In this document: piece by piece, positions 32,817-41,728 of the stretch
How positions within the stretch are numbered: the stretch's first letter is position 1
Layout: every line of letters starts with the position of its first letter
Assembly (NCBI GenBank): GCA_050011815.1
Contig: JBEKIJ010000014.1
Location: 1 to 64,000, forward strand
Direction of reading: 5' to 3'
DNA length: 64,000 nucleotides
DNA from: Chersky-840 sp050011815
GTDB taxonomy: Bacteria > Actinomycetota > Acidimicrobiia > Acidimicrobiales > UBA8190
Notes under the pieces: generated by a model
What the model was told of the DNA's origin: nothing
Database searches by the model: none
The model's input: only the letters and a program-made list of their open reading frames with translations
Position numbers and translations under genes: made by a program

Positions 32817-33527
32817 TCATCCCCGCCGTTTCGCCATCGACGAGGCCACTTCCGAGGCCACCGCGGCCGCCATGGCCTCGGGGTCCTCGGCGCCGGTGAC
32901 GGCACGACCGATGACCAGAATGTCGGCACCGGCCGCGATCGCGGCGCCGGGGGTGGCGGCGCGCGCCTGCTCGTCGGTCGAGACGCCCGAGGGCCGGATG
33001 CCGGGGACCACGGTCAGGAGCCCCGGAGCGGCACGGCTCGTCACGGCCAGATCCGACGCCGCGCAGACCAGTCCCCCACAGCCGGCCGCCGCCGCCAACC
33101 TCGAGCGCGAGGCCAACGCGTCCGCCGGGGCGTCGACGTCGCTCGTGAGGACGGTGACGCCCAGCACGCACGGTGCTGACGCCCCGGCCGCCGAGGCCCC
33201 CTCGGCCATGCCCGAAACCGCCACCTTCATCATGGCTTCACCACCCTGCGTGTGCACCGTGGCGTAGGCGGCACCGAGCCCCCCGAGCACCCGGGCCGCC
33301 CTGGACACCGTGGTGGGGATGTCGTGCAGCTTGAGGTCGAGGAACACCTGGTAGCCCTCGTCGAGGAGGGCCGACACCGCCTCGGGGCCCGCCGCCCCGA
33401 ACAGCTCGAGGCCCACCTTGGCCACACCGAACCAAGGCCGGAGCCTCCGGGCCAGGCGCAGCGCCACCACCAGATCGTCCACATCCAAGGCGAGCGCCAA
33501 CCGGGTACGCGGGTCGTCGTCAAGCAT
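32817..33527 (-). CDS. pyrF: orotidine 5'-phosphate decarboxylase
   Basis: Last step of UMP synthesis. LALALDVDD and the catalytic tetrad block VFLDLKLHDIPTTV mark a group I enzyme of about 230 residues, not the longer mycobacterial-type enzyme common in actinobacteria. LTVVPGIRPSG and ADILVIGRAVTGAEDP form the phosphate site. 236 residues; the ATG overlaps the pyrD end by 8 bases. Confidence 0.96.
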   Translation of the reverse strand: MLDDDPRTRLALALDVDDLVVALRLARRLRPWFGVAKVGLELFGAAGPEAVSALLDEGYQVFLDLKLHDIPTTVSRAARVLGGLGAAYATVHTQGGEAMMKVAVSGMAEGASAAGASAPCVLGVTVLTSDVDAPADALASRSRLAAAAGCGGLVCAASDLAVTSRAAPGLLTVVPGIRPSGVSTDEQARAATPGAAIAAGADILVIGRAVTGAEDPEAMAAAVASEVASSMAKRRG

Positions 33528-34770
33528 GATCGCCCCCCGTCCCCGGCCGCCGCCGGGGCGGGAGCGGCGGCACGCGCGAGGAGGTGTCGGGCCTCGTCAC
33601 CACACCGGGCCGGGGTCGCACGGGCGGCGCCACCGGGGCCGGCGCCGGGGCCGGGACGGACTGACGGTCGGGCGTGGCGGTGAAGGGCGAGGAGAAGCCG
33701 GCGGGCTCGGGGGCGGGCGGGGCCGTCGATGGAGCCGGTGCCGTGACGGCCGGCGCCACCGGCACCGCGGGCGCGGGCGCCCCGGGCGCGGGCGCTTCTG
33801 ACACCGGTGCCGCGGGCATCGGCGCCGTCGTCGCTGATCCGAGTGTGCCGTGCACGGCACCGACCAGGCTGCGAACATCGGCGACGTCGTGCACCCGGCA
33901 CCACCGCTTGAGCCCCGCCAACACCCGCGCCGGAGCCCGCGGGTCGCGAAACGTGGCGGTGCCGACCTCCACCGCGTCTGCGCCCGCCAACATCATCTCG
34001 ACGACGTCGACTCCTCGACACACCCCCCCGACTCCCACGATGCCGACCCGCGGGAACGCGGCGCGACAGTCGTGCACGGCGCGCACCGCAACGGGACGAA
34101 TGGCGGGCCCCGACAACCCGCCGCCCCCCGGTCCCGAGCCGAGACGGTAGGTGCGTCTCCTGGGGTCGATGGCCATGCCCAGCACCGTGTTCACGAGCAC
34201 GAGCGTCTCGGCGCCCGCGTACAGGGCGGCGCCGGCGATGTCGATGATGTCGGGGGTGTTCGGGCTCAACTTCACCCACAACGGCAACCCGCACGCGGCT
34301 GAGGCCGAGACCGCCTGGGCGGTGGCCTCTGCGGAGTGGGCGAACATGCGACCGCGGTCCTCGACGTTCGGACAACTCACGTTGACTTCGACGGCGATGA
34401 CCCCGGGGGCGCCGGCGAGCATCGAGGCGGCCTGGGCGTACTCCTGTGCGCTCCTCCCCCAGATGCTCGCCACGACCCGGGCGCCGCGGTCGTTGAGGAG
34501 CGGAAGCTCGCGCGCCACCCATGCAGCGACGCCCGGTCCCTGCAGCCCGACGGAGTTGAGCATGCCCGCCGGGGTCTCGTGCACCCGTGGCGCCCGGTTG
34601 CCGGGCCAGGGATGTGCCGACAGCGACTTCACCACGACCGCGCCGAGGGTGGAGAGATCGATGTAGGCGGCGAGCTCGGCCCCGTGCCCTGCCGTTCCCG
34701 ACGCGGTGAGGACGGGCGTGGGAAGCGGCACCGATCCCACGAAGGTGCGCAGATCCACGCTCGTCCTCAT
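33520..34770 (-). CDS. pyrD: dihydroorotate dehydrogenase, class 1B type, with Pro/Ala-rich tail
   Basis: Oxidises dihydroorotate to orotate with FMN. Residues 1-305 are the class 1 barrel: LTASGTAGHGAELAAYIDL, NSVGLQGPG, the catalytic-Cys loop VEVNVSCPNVEDRGR, LWVKLSPNTPD and VGIVGVGGVCRG. Residues from about 305 to 416 are almost only Pro, Ala, Val, Thr and Ser and look disordered. Class 1B enzymes normally work with PyrK, which is absent next to it here. The ATG overlaps the carB stop (ATGA). Confidence 0.93.
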   Translation of the reverse strand: MRTSVDLRTFVGSVPLPTPVLTASGTAGHGAELAAYIDLSTLGAVVVKSLSAHPWPGNRAPRVHETPAGMLNSVGLQGPGVAAWVARELPLLNDRGARVVASIWGRSAQEYAQAASMLAGAPGVIAVEVNVSCPNVEDRGRMFAHSAEATAQAVSASAACGLPLWVKLSPNTPDIIDIAGAALYAGAETLVLVNTVLGMAIDPRRRTYRLGSGPGGGGLSGPAIRPVAVRAVHDCRAAFPRVGIVGVGGVCRGVDVVEMMLAGADAVEVGTATFRDPRAPARVLAGLKRWCRVHDVADVRSLVGAVHGTLGSATTAPMPAAPVSEAPAPGAPAPAVPVAPAVTAPAPSTAPPAPEPAGFSSPFTATPDRQSVPAPAPAPVAPPVRPRPGVVTRPDTSSRVPPLPPRRRPGTGGDHA

Positions 34771-37700
34771 CCGTGCACCTCCTGGAGGCACACGACCGAC
34801 ATCCCGTGGCGCCGCCAGTCGGCGATGCCGGTGGCCGCGGCGCGCGCCGCGGCCACCGTGGTCAGACAGGGCACCTGGTGGGCGAGGGCCGCAGAACGGA
34901 TGTGCACCCCGTCGGCGCGCGGGCCACGGCCGCGCGGGGTGTTGACCACGAGCTGCACCCGGCCCGAGGCGATGAGCTCCACGGCATCGGACGCCCCGGT
35001 CTCGCCCACCTTGGCCACCACCGTCGCCACCGGCAGGCCGTTGGACTCGAGGAAGGCGGCCGTCCCCGACGTGGCGAGCAGCTCGAAGCCGAGCTCGCGA
35101 AACGTCCGGGCCGCCTCGAGGCCCCCGGCTTTGTCCCGGTCGGCCAGAGAGAGGAACACGGCGCCCTCCGACGGCAGGCGAGTTCCCGCCGCGATCTGGC
35201 TCTTGGCGAAGGCCAGCCCGAACGTGGACCCGATCCCCATCACCTCGCCCGTCGACCGCATCTCGGGGCCGAGCAGGGTGTCGACGCCGGGGAAGCGGTC
35301 AAAGGGCAGCACCGCCTCTTTGACGCTCACCCAGGCTCCGCCGGTGGGAGGGCGGAGCAGGCCCTCGGCGCGCAGTTCGGTCAAGGTGGCCCCCGTCATC
35401 ACCCGCGCCGCGACCATGGCCATCGGCACGCCGGTCGCCTTGGCGACGAAGGGCACGGTCCGGCTGGCGCGGGGGTTGGCCTCGATCACGTAGACCGAAC
35501 CCTCCTTCACGGCGTACTGCACGTTGATGGGCCCGATCACCTCGAGTGCCTCGGCGATGGCCCGGGTGTGCGCGTCCAGTGTCTCTCGGACGTCGTCGGA
35601 CAGGGTCTGGGGTGGGAGCGCGCAGGCCGAGTCGCCCGAGTGCACGCCGGCTTCTTCCACGTGCTCCATGACCCCGGCGATGACGACCTCGCCGGTCCGG
35701 TCGCGCACCGCATCCACGTCGACCTCGATGGCGTCCTCGAGGAACCGGTCGACCAGCACGGGGCGTTCGGCGGTGGCCGCACCCTCGCGGGCGAGAGATC
35801 CCGCCAGCTCCTCGACCACCCGGGTCAGCCGTTCGTCGTCGTAGACGATCTCCATGGCGCGGCCACCGAGCACGTAGCTCGGACGGACGAGCACGGGGTA
35901 CCCGACCTTCTGCGCCACCACGAGCGCCTCTTGCACCGAGAGGGCGATGCCGCCCGGGGGCTGGGGGATGTGCAGGCCCTCGCACAGGAGATTCCACCGC
36001 TCCCGGTCCTCGGCCAGGTCGATCGAGGCCGGGCTCGTACCGAGGACCAACTCGGGTGGGAGGCTGTGGGCCAACTTGAGCGGGGTCTGGCCCCCGAGGC
36101 TCACGATCACGCCGGCGATCGGCGCTCCCCCCGGCCCCGAGCCCGCGGCGATCTCGGCGTCGAGCACGTTGGCCACGTCTTCGGCGGTGACGGGCTCGAA
36201 GTACAGGCGGTCGGAGGTGTCGTAGTCGGTGGAGACGGTCTCGGGGTTGCAGTTCACCATCACCGTCTCGTAGCCCGCGGCCTGCAGGGCCATCGAGGCG
36301 TGGACACAGCAGTAGTCGAACTCGATCCCCTGGCCGATGCGGTTGGGCCCCGACCCGAGAATCACGACGCGCGGACGCGTGCTCGCTTGGACCTCGTCCT
36401 CGTCCTCATAGGTGGCGTAGTGATACGGGGTACGGGCCGCGAACTCGGCGCCGCAGGTGTCGACGGTCTTGAAGGTGGCCCGCACCCCCGCCGCCAGACG
36501 GGCCGCTCGGACCTCGGCCTCGGTGACCGCACTCGACCCGTCGCCGGCGCCGGGGCCCGAACCCCCCGACAAGAGGTAGGCGATCTGGGCGTCGGAGAAC
36601 CCCAGTCGCTTGACGGCCCGCCACGTGCGCCGGTCGAGATCCCCGAGCCCCAGGCCCGAGCCCGCCATGGCCTCGAGACGGGTGCGGGCCGTGCTGATGA
36701 GGGCCAGCTGGTCCAAGAACCACGGGTCGACGCCGGTGGCCGCGGCCAAGGTGTCGGGTGTGACGCCCCGGCGCAGCGCCGCTTCGAGCTGGAAAATGCG
36801 CCCGGGCGTGGGGGAACAGGCCTGGGCCACGAGCTCGTCGTCGTCGAGGAGGTCGTAGGCGACCTCGGCCCGGTCCCCGTTGAGCCCGGCCCGTCCCTGC
36901 TCGAGGGATCGGATGGCCTTCTGCAACGACTCGGGAAACGTCCGGCCGATGGCCATGACCTCTCCCACCGACTGCATGCGGGTGCCGAGGCGTTCGACGG
37001 CGCCGGGCAACTTCTCGAAGGCCCACCGCGGGATCTTGGTGACGACGTAGTCGATGGTGGGCTCGAAGCTCGCGGGCGTGGCTCCGGTGATGTCGTTGGT
37101 GATCTCGTCGAGGGTGTAGCCGACGGCGAGACGCGCCGCGATCTTGGCGATGGGGAACCCGGTGGCCTTCGAGGCCAGGGCCGAGGACCGCGACACGCGG
37201 GGGTTCATCTCGATGACCAGGCGCCGCCCGTCGGTCGGCCTCACCGCGAACTGGATGTTGGACCCACCGGTCTCCACGCCCACGCGCCGGATGCAGGCGA
37301 AGGCGTCGTCGCGCATCGCCTGGTACTCGACGTCGGACAGCGTCTGGGCGGGGGCCACGGTGATCGAGTCGCCGGTGTGGACGCCCATGGGGTCGAAATT
37401 CTCGATGGAGCACACCACCACGCAGTTGTCGGCGCGGTCCCGCATCACTTCCAGCTCGTACTCCTTCCACCCCGCGATGGACCGTTCGATCAGGATCTGG
37501 TGCACCGGGCTCGCCGCCAATCCCTCGGCGGCCGCCTTGGCCAGCTCGACGCGGTCATCGGCGGTGCCGGTGCCAGCGCCTCCCAGGATGAAGCTGGGGC
37601 GGATCATGAGGGGAAAGCCGATCCGCTCGCCCAGGGCCATGGCTTCGTCGAGGTGGGTGGCGAAGCCCGAGGCCGGCACCTCGAGGCCGATCTCCTCCAT

Positions 37701-38105
37701 GGCCGTCTTGAACTGGTCCCGGTCCTCGGCGGTGGCGATCGCCCGGGCATTGGCGCCGATCAACTCCACCCCGAAGGCGTCGAGCACTCCCCGCTCCGAC
37801 AGGCCGAAGGCCAGGTTCAGACCGGTCTGCCCCCCCATGGTCGGCAACAGGGCGTCGGGTCGCTCCCGCTCCACCACGGCGCTGAGCACCTCGAGGTCGA
37901 GCGGCTCGACGTAGGTCCGATCGGCGACGCTCGGGTCGGTCATGATCGTGGCGGGATTGGAATTGACGAGCACCACCCGGTAGCCCTCGGCCCGCAGCAC
38001 CCGGCACGCCTGGGTACCGGAGTAGTCGAACTCACATGCTTGGCCGATCACGATGGGGCCCGAGCCGATGACGAGGATGGTCTCGAGGTCGCTGCGGCGC
38101 GGCAT
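34767..38105 (-). CDS. carB: carbamoyl-phosphate synthase, large chain
   Basis: Makes carbamoyl phosphate for both pyrimidines and arginine. The 1112-residue protein has two homologous ATP-grasp halves, each beginning with an IGSGP-IGQ-FDY block (IVIGQACEFDYSG at the start; NRIGQGIEFDYCC in the second half), and a C-terminal MGS-like allosteric domain (about 950-1112). A Gly/Ser-rich insertion (GGSGPGAGDGSSAVTE) sits near residue 520, between the halves, and another short one (GSGPGGAP) in the second half. ATG shares a base with the carA stop. Confidence 0.98.
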   Translation of the reverse strand: MPRRSDLETILVIGSGPIVIGQACEFDYSGTQACRVLRAEGYRVVLVNSNPATIMTDPSVADRTYVEPLDLEVLSAVVERERPDALLPTMGGQTGLNLAFGLSERGVLDAFGVELIGANARAIATAEDRDQFKTAMEEIGLEVPASGFATHLDEAMALGERIGFPLMIRPSFILGGAGTGTADDRVELAKAAAEGLAASPVHQILIERSIAGWKEYELEVMRDRADNCVVVCSIENFDPMGVHTGDSITVAPAQTLSDVEYQAMRDDAFACIRRVGVETGGSNIQFAVRPTDGRRLVIEMNPRVSRSSALASKATGFPIAKIAARLAVGYTLDEITNDITGATPASFEPTIDYVVTKIPRWAFEKLPGAVERLGTRMQSVGEVMAIGRTFPESLQKAIRSLEQGRAGLNGDRAEVAYDLLDDDELVAQACSPTPGRIFQLEAALRRGVTPDTLAAATGVDPWFLDQLALISTARTRLEAMAGSGLGLGDLDRRTWRAVKRLGFSDAQIAYLLSGGSGPGAGDGSSAVTEAEVRAARLAAGVRATFKTVDTCGAEFAARTPYHYATYEDEDEVQASTRPRVVILGSGPNRIGQGIEFDYCCVHASMALQAAGYETVMVNCNPETVSTDYDTSDRLYFEPVTAEDVANVLDAEIAAGSGPGGAPIAGVIVSLGGQTPLKLAHSLPPELVLGTSPASIDLAEDRERWNLLCEGLHIPQPPGGIALSVQEALVVAQKVGYPVLVRPSYVLGGRAMEIVYDDERLTRVVEELAGSLAREGAATAERPVLVDRFLEDAIEVDVDAVRDRTGEVVIAGVMEHVEEAGVHSGDSACALPPQTLSDDVRETLDAHTRAIAEALEVIGPINVQYAVKEGSVYVIEANPRASRTVPFVAKATGVPMAMVAARVMTGATLTELRAEGLLRPPTGGAWVSVKEAVLPFDRFPGVDTLLGPEMRSTGEVMGIGSTFGLAFAKSQIAAGTRLPSEGAVFLSLADRDKAGGLEAARTFRELGFELLATSGTAAFLESNGLPVATVVAKVGETGASDAVELIASGRVQLVVNTPRGRGPRADGVHIRSAALAHQVPCLTTVAAARAAATGIADWRRHGMSVVCLQEVHG

Positions 38106-39241
38106 CAGCCCTGCACCTCCTCGATCATCTGCCGGAACCGCTCGAAGAGGTAGCGGGCGTCATGGGGACCGGGTCCGGCTTCGGGGTGGTACTGCACGCT
38201 GAAGGCGGGGACCCCCGTGCACCGGAATCCCTCGACGACTCCGTCGTTGAGGTTGACGTGGGTGACCTCGGCCGCCAAGGGCCCCGAGGTCGGCAGCGTG
38301 GAGCCGTCGACGGCGTAGTTGTGGTTCTGGCTCGTGATCTCGACCTGGCCCGTATCGAGACGGCGCACGGGATGATTGCCCCCGTGGTGTCCGAAGGGGA
38401 GCTTGTAGGTCCGCGCCCCGATGGCCTCGGCCAGCAACTGGTGACCCAGGCAGATGCCGAACACCGGGACCCGACCGAGCAGCTCGCCGATGACCGCGGC
38501 GTGCATCGGGAGCGCGGCGGGGTCGCCGGGTCCGTTGGACAGAAAGACGCCGTCGGGCTCCAAGGCCAAGGTGTCGGAGGCGGAGTGCGCCCCGGGCACC
38601 ACGGTCACGGTTCCCATGGCGCCCAGGCTCCGCAGCATGGTCTCTTTCACACCGAAGTCATAGGCGACGATGCGCAGCGGCCCCGAGCCCCGCTCGTAGG
38701 GCGCCGACACCGACACCCCGGTCACCAGGTCACGTCCCGTCGTGCCCGGTTCTGCCGCCGCCGCGCCGCGCAGGACCGACTCGGCTGCGGTCCCGAAGGC
38801 ACATCCCATGGCGCCGTCGGCGCGCAGATGCCGGGTCAGTCGCCGGGTGTCGATCCCCGAGATCCCGGGCAGGCCGCGATCGATGAGGAAGTCCTCGAAC
38901 GATCCCGTGGCGCGCCACGACGACGGTCGCGGGGGCACGTCGCGCACCACCACGCCCCGACACCACGGCCTCGTGGCCTCGTCGTCCTCGGCGGTGACGC
39001 CGTAGTTCCCGATGTGGGGGTAGGTGAAGGCGACCACCTGACCCGCGTAGCTCGGGTCGGTGACGACCTCTTGGTAGCCGCTGAGCACGGTGTTGAAGAC
39101 GAGCTCGCCCGTGGCCACGCCGTCGGGGGGGACCGCGCCCACCGCTTCACCCTCGAACACCTCGCCGTCGGCCAGGACGAGCAGAGCCGGGGCCCGCCCT
39201 TCGAACCACCCCACCGCGGGCGACCCGGCGTGCCCGGTCAT
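38105..39241 (-). CDS. carA: carbamoyl-phosphate synthase, small (glutaminase) chain
   Basis: Hydrolyses glutamine and feeds ammonia to CarB. The N-terminal CarA domain has LVFNTVLSGYQEVVTDPSY and PHIGNYGV. The class I glutamine amidotransferase domain has VFGICLGHQLLAEA with the nucleophilic Cys and FSVQYHPEAGPGP with the catalytic His and acid. 378 residues. The ATG overlaps the pyrC stop (ATGA). Confidence 0.98.
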   Translation of the reverse strand: MTGHAGSPAVGWFEGRAPALLVLADGEVFEGEAVGAVPPDGVATGELVFNTVLSGYQEVVTDPSYAGQVVAFTYPHIGNYGVTAEDDEATRPWCRGVVVRDVPPRPSSWRATGSFEDFLIDRGLPGISGIDTRRLTRHLRADGAMGCAFGTAAESVLRGAAAAEPGTTGRDLVTGVSVSAPYERGSGPLRIVAYDFGVKETMLRSLGAMGTVTVVPGAHSASDTLALEPDGVFLSNGPGDPAALPMHAAVIGELLGRVPVFGICLGHQLLAEAIGARTYKLPFGHHGGNHPVRRLDTGQVEITSQNHNYAVDGSTLPTSGPLAAEVTHVNLNDGVVEGFRCTGVPAFSVQYHPEAGPGPHDARYLFERFRQMIEEVQG

Positions 39242-40650
39242 CGCTGGGCCTCGGCGTCGATCACGACGGGCTCGCCCCGGAACACGGTGTGACGGACCTG
39301 CCCGGTCATGGTGCGCCCCGCCCACGGCGTGTTGCGGCTCCGACTGGCGAGGCGGGCGGGGTCCACCTCCCAGGTGGCGACGGGGTCGATCACGCAGATG
39401 TTGGCGGGTGCTCCGGGCTCGATGGGCCCACCCTGGTCGCCCCCCCGCTCCCGGGAGAGCCCGGCGATGCGGGCCGGATGCCAAGACAGCAGGGCCAGGA
39501 CGTCACGGGTCGACATGGCCGGGGAACCGTCCGCCCCGACACCGTTGCCCGACGAGCTGTCCTCGGGCGCGGCGCCTCCGCCCGCTTCGCCGAGGGCACC
39601 CAACACCACGGGGAGCGCTGTCTGTAACCCGAGCATCCCCGGCGGCGCGGCGTCGAGGGTGGCGTCCTTGCGCTCCGGAGCATGGGGGGCGTGGTCCGTG
39701 GCGATGGCGTCGATCGTGCCCCGGGCGCACGCCAGACGCAGAGCCGCCACGTCCGTCCCGTCGCGCAGGGGTGGGTTCACCTTGTACACGGGGTCGTAGC
39801 CCACCAGCTCGGCATGGGTGAGCGAGAGATGGTGCGGTGTCACCTCGGCGGTGACCGCCAGTCCCTCGGCCTTCGCCGCCGCCACGAGCGCGGCGGACCG
39901 CGCCGTGGAGATATGGAGGAAATGCACCCGCCCGCCGGTGAGCCTCGCCAGCGCGATGTCGCGTGCCACCATCATCTCCTCGGCTTCGGCCGGGATTCCC
40001 GGAACCCCGAGCCGGCTCGACCACTCCCCTTCGTGCATGTGCCCGCCACAGGCGAGGGTGTCGTCTTCGCAGTGTTGGGCCAGGGTGACGTCGAAGCCCC
40101 GGGCGTACTCGAGGGCCCGACGCATGACGGCCACATCCTGGACCCCGGCACCGTCGTCGGTGAACAGCGTCACCCCCAGCGCGGCGAGCTCGCCGATGGG
40201 GGCGAGGTGCGCGCCGGCACGGCCCACGGTGATGGCGCCGGCCACCGCCACCTGGCACGCGGCGCCGGCCCCGAGCGACAGGATCTCGAGGACGACCGCG
40301 GCGCTGTCGACGGGGGGGTCGGTGTTGGGCATGCAGACCACGGCCGTGAACCCGCCCAACGCCGCGGCCCTCGCCCCTGACTCGACGGTCTCGGCGTCCT
40401 CGGCGCCGGGCTGGCGCAGATGGGTGTGCAGGTCCACGAGCCCCGGGGCCACCAGACACCCCCCGGCGTCGAGCACCGTCGCCCCCCGGGGAACCGTCAG
40501 CTCCGGACCCACCTCGACCACCTCTCCCCCGCGCACCACGACGTCGGCCCGGCGCGTGCCGCCCTGGTCGACGACGGTGCCTCCCCGGATGACCACGACG
40601 GGCCCCGCCCCGTCGGGCGACGAGGCCCCCCTGGTCTGGGGCTCAGGCAC
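39238..40650 (-). CDS. pyrC: dihydroorotase with a loop insertion
   Basis: Closes carbamoyl aspartate to dihydroorotate. It is a class I amidohydrolase: metal ligands in LVDLHTHLRQPG (His75, His77), HCEDDTL, TAEVTPHHL and the Asp of DAIATDHAPHAPE. An insertion of about 25 residues (bases about 39513-39594; GGGAAPEDSSSGNGVG within it) precedes the STRDVLALLSWHPARI helix and is not usual for the family. GTG at 40650 overlaps the pyrB end by 8 bases; a later GTG 18 codons downstream is possible. Confidence 0.95.
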   Translation of the reverse strand: MPEPQTRGASSPDGAGPVVVIRGGTVVDQGGTRRADVVVRGGEVVEVGPELTVPRGATVLDAGGCLVAPGLVDLHTHLRQPGAEDAETVESGARAAALGGFTAVVCMPNTDPPVDSAAVVLEILSLGAGAACQVAVAGAITVGRAGAHLAPIGELAALGVTLFTDDGAGVQDVAVMRRALEYARGFDVTLAQHCEDDTLACGGHMHEGEWSSRLGVPGIPAEAEEMMVARDIALARLTGGRVHFLHISTARSAALVAAAKAEGLAVTAEVTPHHLSLTHAELVGYDPVYKVNPPLRDGTDVAALRLACARGTIDAIATDHAPHAPERKDATLDAAPPGMLGLQTALPVVLGALGEAGGGAAPEDSSSGNGVGADGSPAMSTRDVLALLSWHPARIAGLSRERGGDQGGPIEPGAPANICVIDPVATWEVDPARLASRSRNTPWAGRTMTGQVRHTVFRGEPVVIDAEAQR

Positions 40651-41728
40651 CGAGAACGGTCCCGACAGTCCCGACGGTCCCGAGCGGGGGCGCCAGGGCG
40701 AGCGCACCCCCGCCCGCTCCCACCTGGCCCTGCCCGAGCAACATGAAGAGCACCGCCATGCGCACGGCCACGCCGTTGGACACCTGGCGCAACACCAGCG
40801 ACCGGGGAAGCGCGGCGACGTCGTCGGCGATCTCGATACCCCGGTTCATGGGGCCGGGGTGCATGACGAGCGCCTCGTCACCGAGGAGCGCGGCCCGACG
40901 CGACGTCAGTCCGTACCAGGCGCTGTATTCGCGCACCGACGGCAAGAAGGCACCCGCACCCCTCTCGGACTGGAGCCGCAGCAGGTAGCACACGTCCACG
41001 CGGGGAAGCACGGCGTCGAGGTCGTAGGAGACCTCCGCCACCGGCCAACCCTCCAGGGACGGGGGGAGGAGACTGCCCGGCGCCACCAAGGTGACCTCGG
41101 ACCCGAGGGCCCCGAGGGCAAGGACCAACGAGCGGGCCACCCGGCTGTGGCGGACGTCGCCCACGATGGCCACACGCAGACCGGCGAAGCATTCCACGCC
41201 GGCATCCTCGAGGGCGCGCCCGGCCCGCTCGGCCAGGACCTGGCGGATGGTGTAGCAGTCGAGCAGAGCCTGGGTGGGGTGCTCGTGCCATCCGTCACCG
41301 GCATTGATCACCGAGGCGTCGACCCAACGGGCCACGGCGGCGGGGGCGCCGGCGGCGGTGTGGCGCACCACGAACGCGTCCACCCCCATGGCGGCCACCG
41401 TCTCCACCGTGTCTCGCAGGGACTCCCCCTTCTTCACCGACGACGTGTCGAGCGCGAACGACAGGACATCGGCCGACAGTCGCTTGGCCGCGGTCTCGAA
41501 CGAGAGCCGGGTGCGGGTGGACTGCTCGGCGAAGAGGGTGACCACCGTGCGGCCCCGCAGCGAGGGAACCTTGGGGATCGAACGTCTCCCCACCTCGACG
41601 AAGGCGTCGGACACCTCGAGGATCTCCTCGATTCCCTCGGCCCCGAGCTCTGCGATCGACAGCAGGTGGCGACGGCCCCCCTTGGACCGCTCCACCCCTG
41701 CGCTCGTCGTGGGGACGACGCCGGTCAT
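40643..41728 (-). CDS. pyrB: aspartate carbamoyltransferase, catalytic chain
   Basis: Joins carbamoyl phosphate and aspartate. The carbamoyl-phosphate loop reads FAEQSTRTRLSFE (66-78), followed by KKGESLRDTVETV, GWHEHPTQALLDCYTI, RVAIVGDVRHSRVARS and MHPGPMNRGIEI. 361 residues, about 50 longer than the E. coli chain. The extra length is an N-terminal 20 residues and a Gly/Ala/Thr/Val-rich tail ending GTVGTVGTVLG, a small tandem repeat. The ATG overlaps the pyrR stop (ATGA). No pyrI regulatory chain is seen. Confidence 0.97.
   Translation of the reverse strand: MTGVVPTTSAGVERSKGGRRHLLSIAELGAEGIEEILEVSDAFVEVGRRSIPKVPSLRGRTVVTLFAEQSTRTRLSFETAAKRLSADVLSFALDTSSVKKGESLRDTVETVAAMGVDAFVVRHTAAGAPAAVARWVDASVINAGDGWHEHPTQALLDCYTIRQVLAERAGRALEDAGVECFAGLRVAIVGDVRHSRVARSLVLALGALGSEVTLVAPGSLLPPSLEGWPVAEVSYDLDAVLPRVDVCYLLRLQSERGAGAFLPSVREYSAWYGLTSRRAALLGDEALVMHPGPMNRGIEIADDVAALPRSLVLRQVSNGVAVRMAVLFMLLGQGQVGAGGGALALAPPLGTVGTVGTVLGA

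Noticed and set aside
34773..38153. A 1126-codon open frame on the plus strand opposite carB, and many similar long antisense frames across the window
   Set aside because: They mirror real genes in very GC-rich DNA, where stop codons are rare in all frames. Their products are Arg/Gly/Pro/His-rich, lack any family likeness, and the opposite strand encodes clear enzymes.
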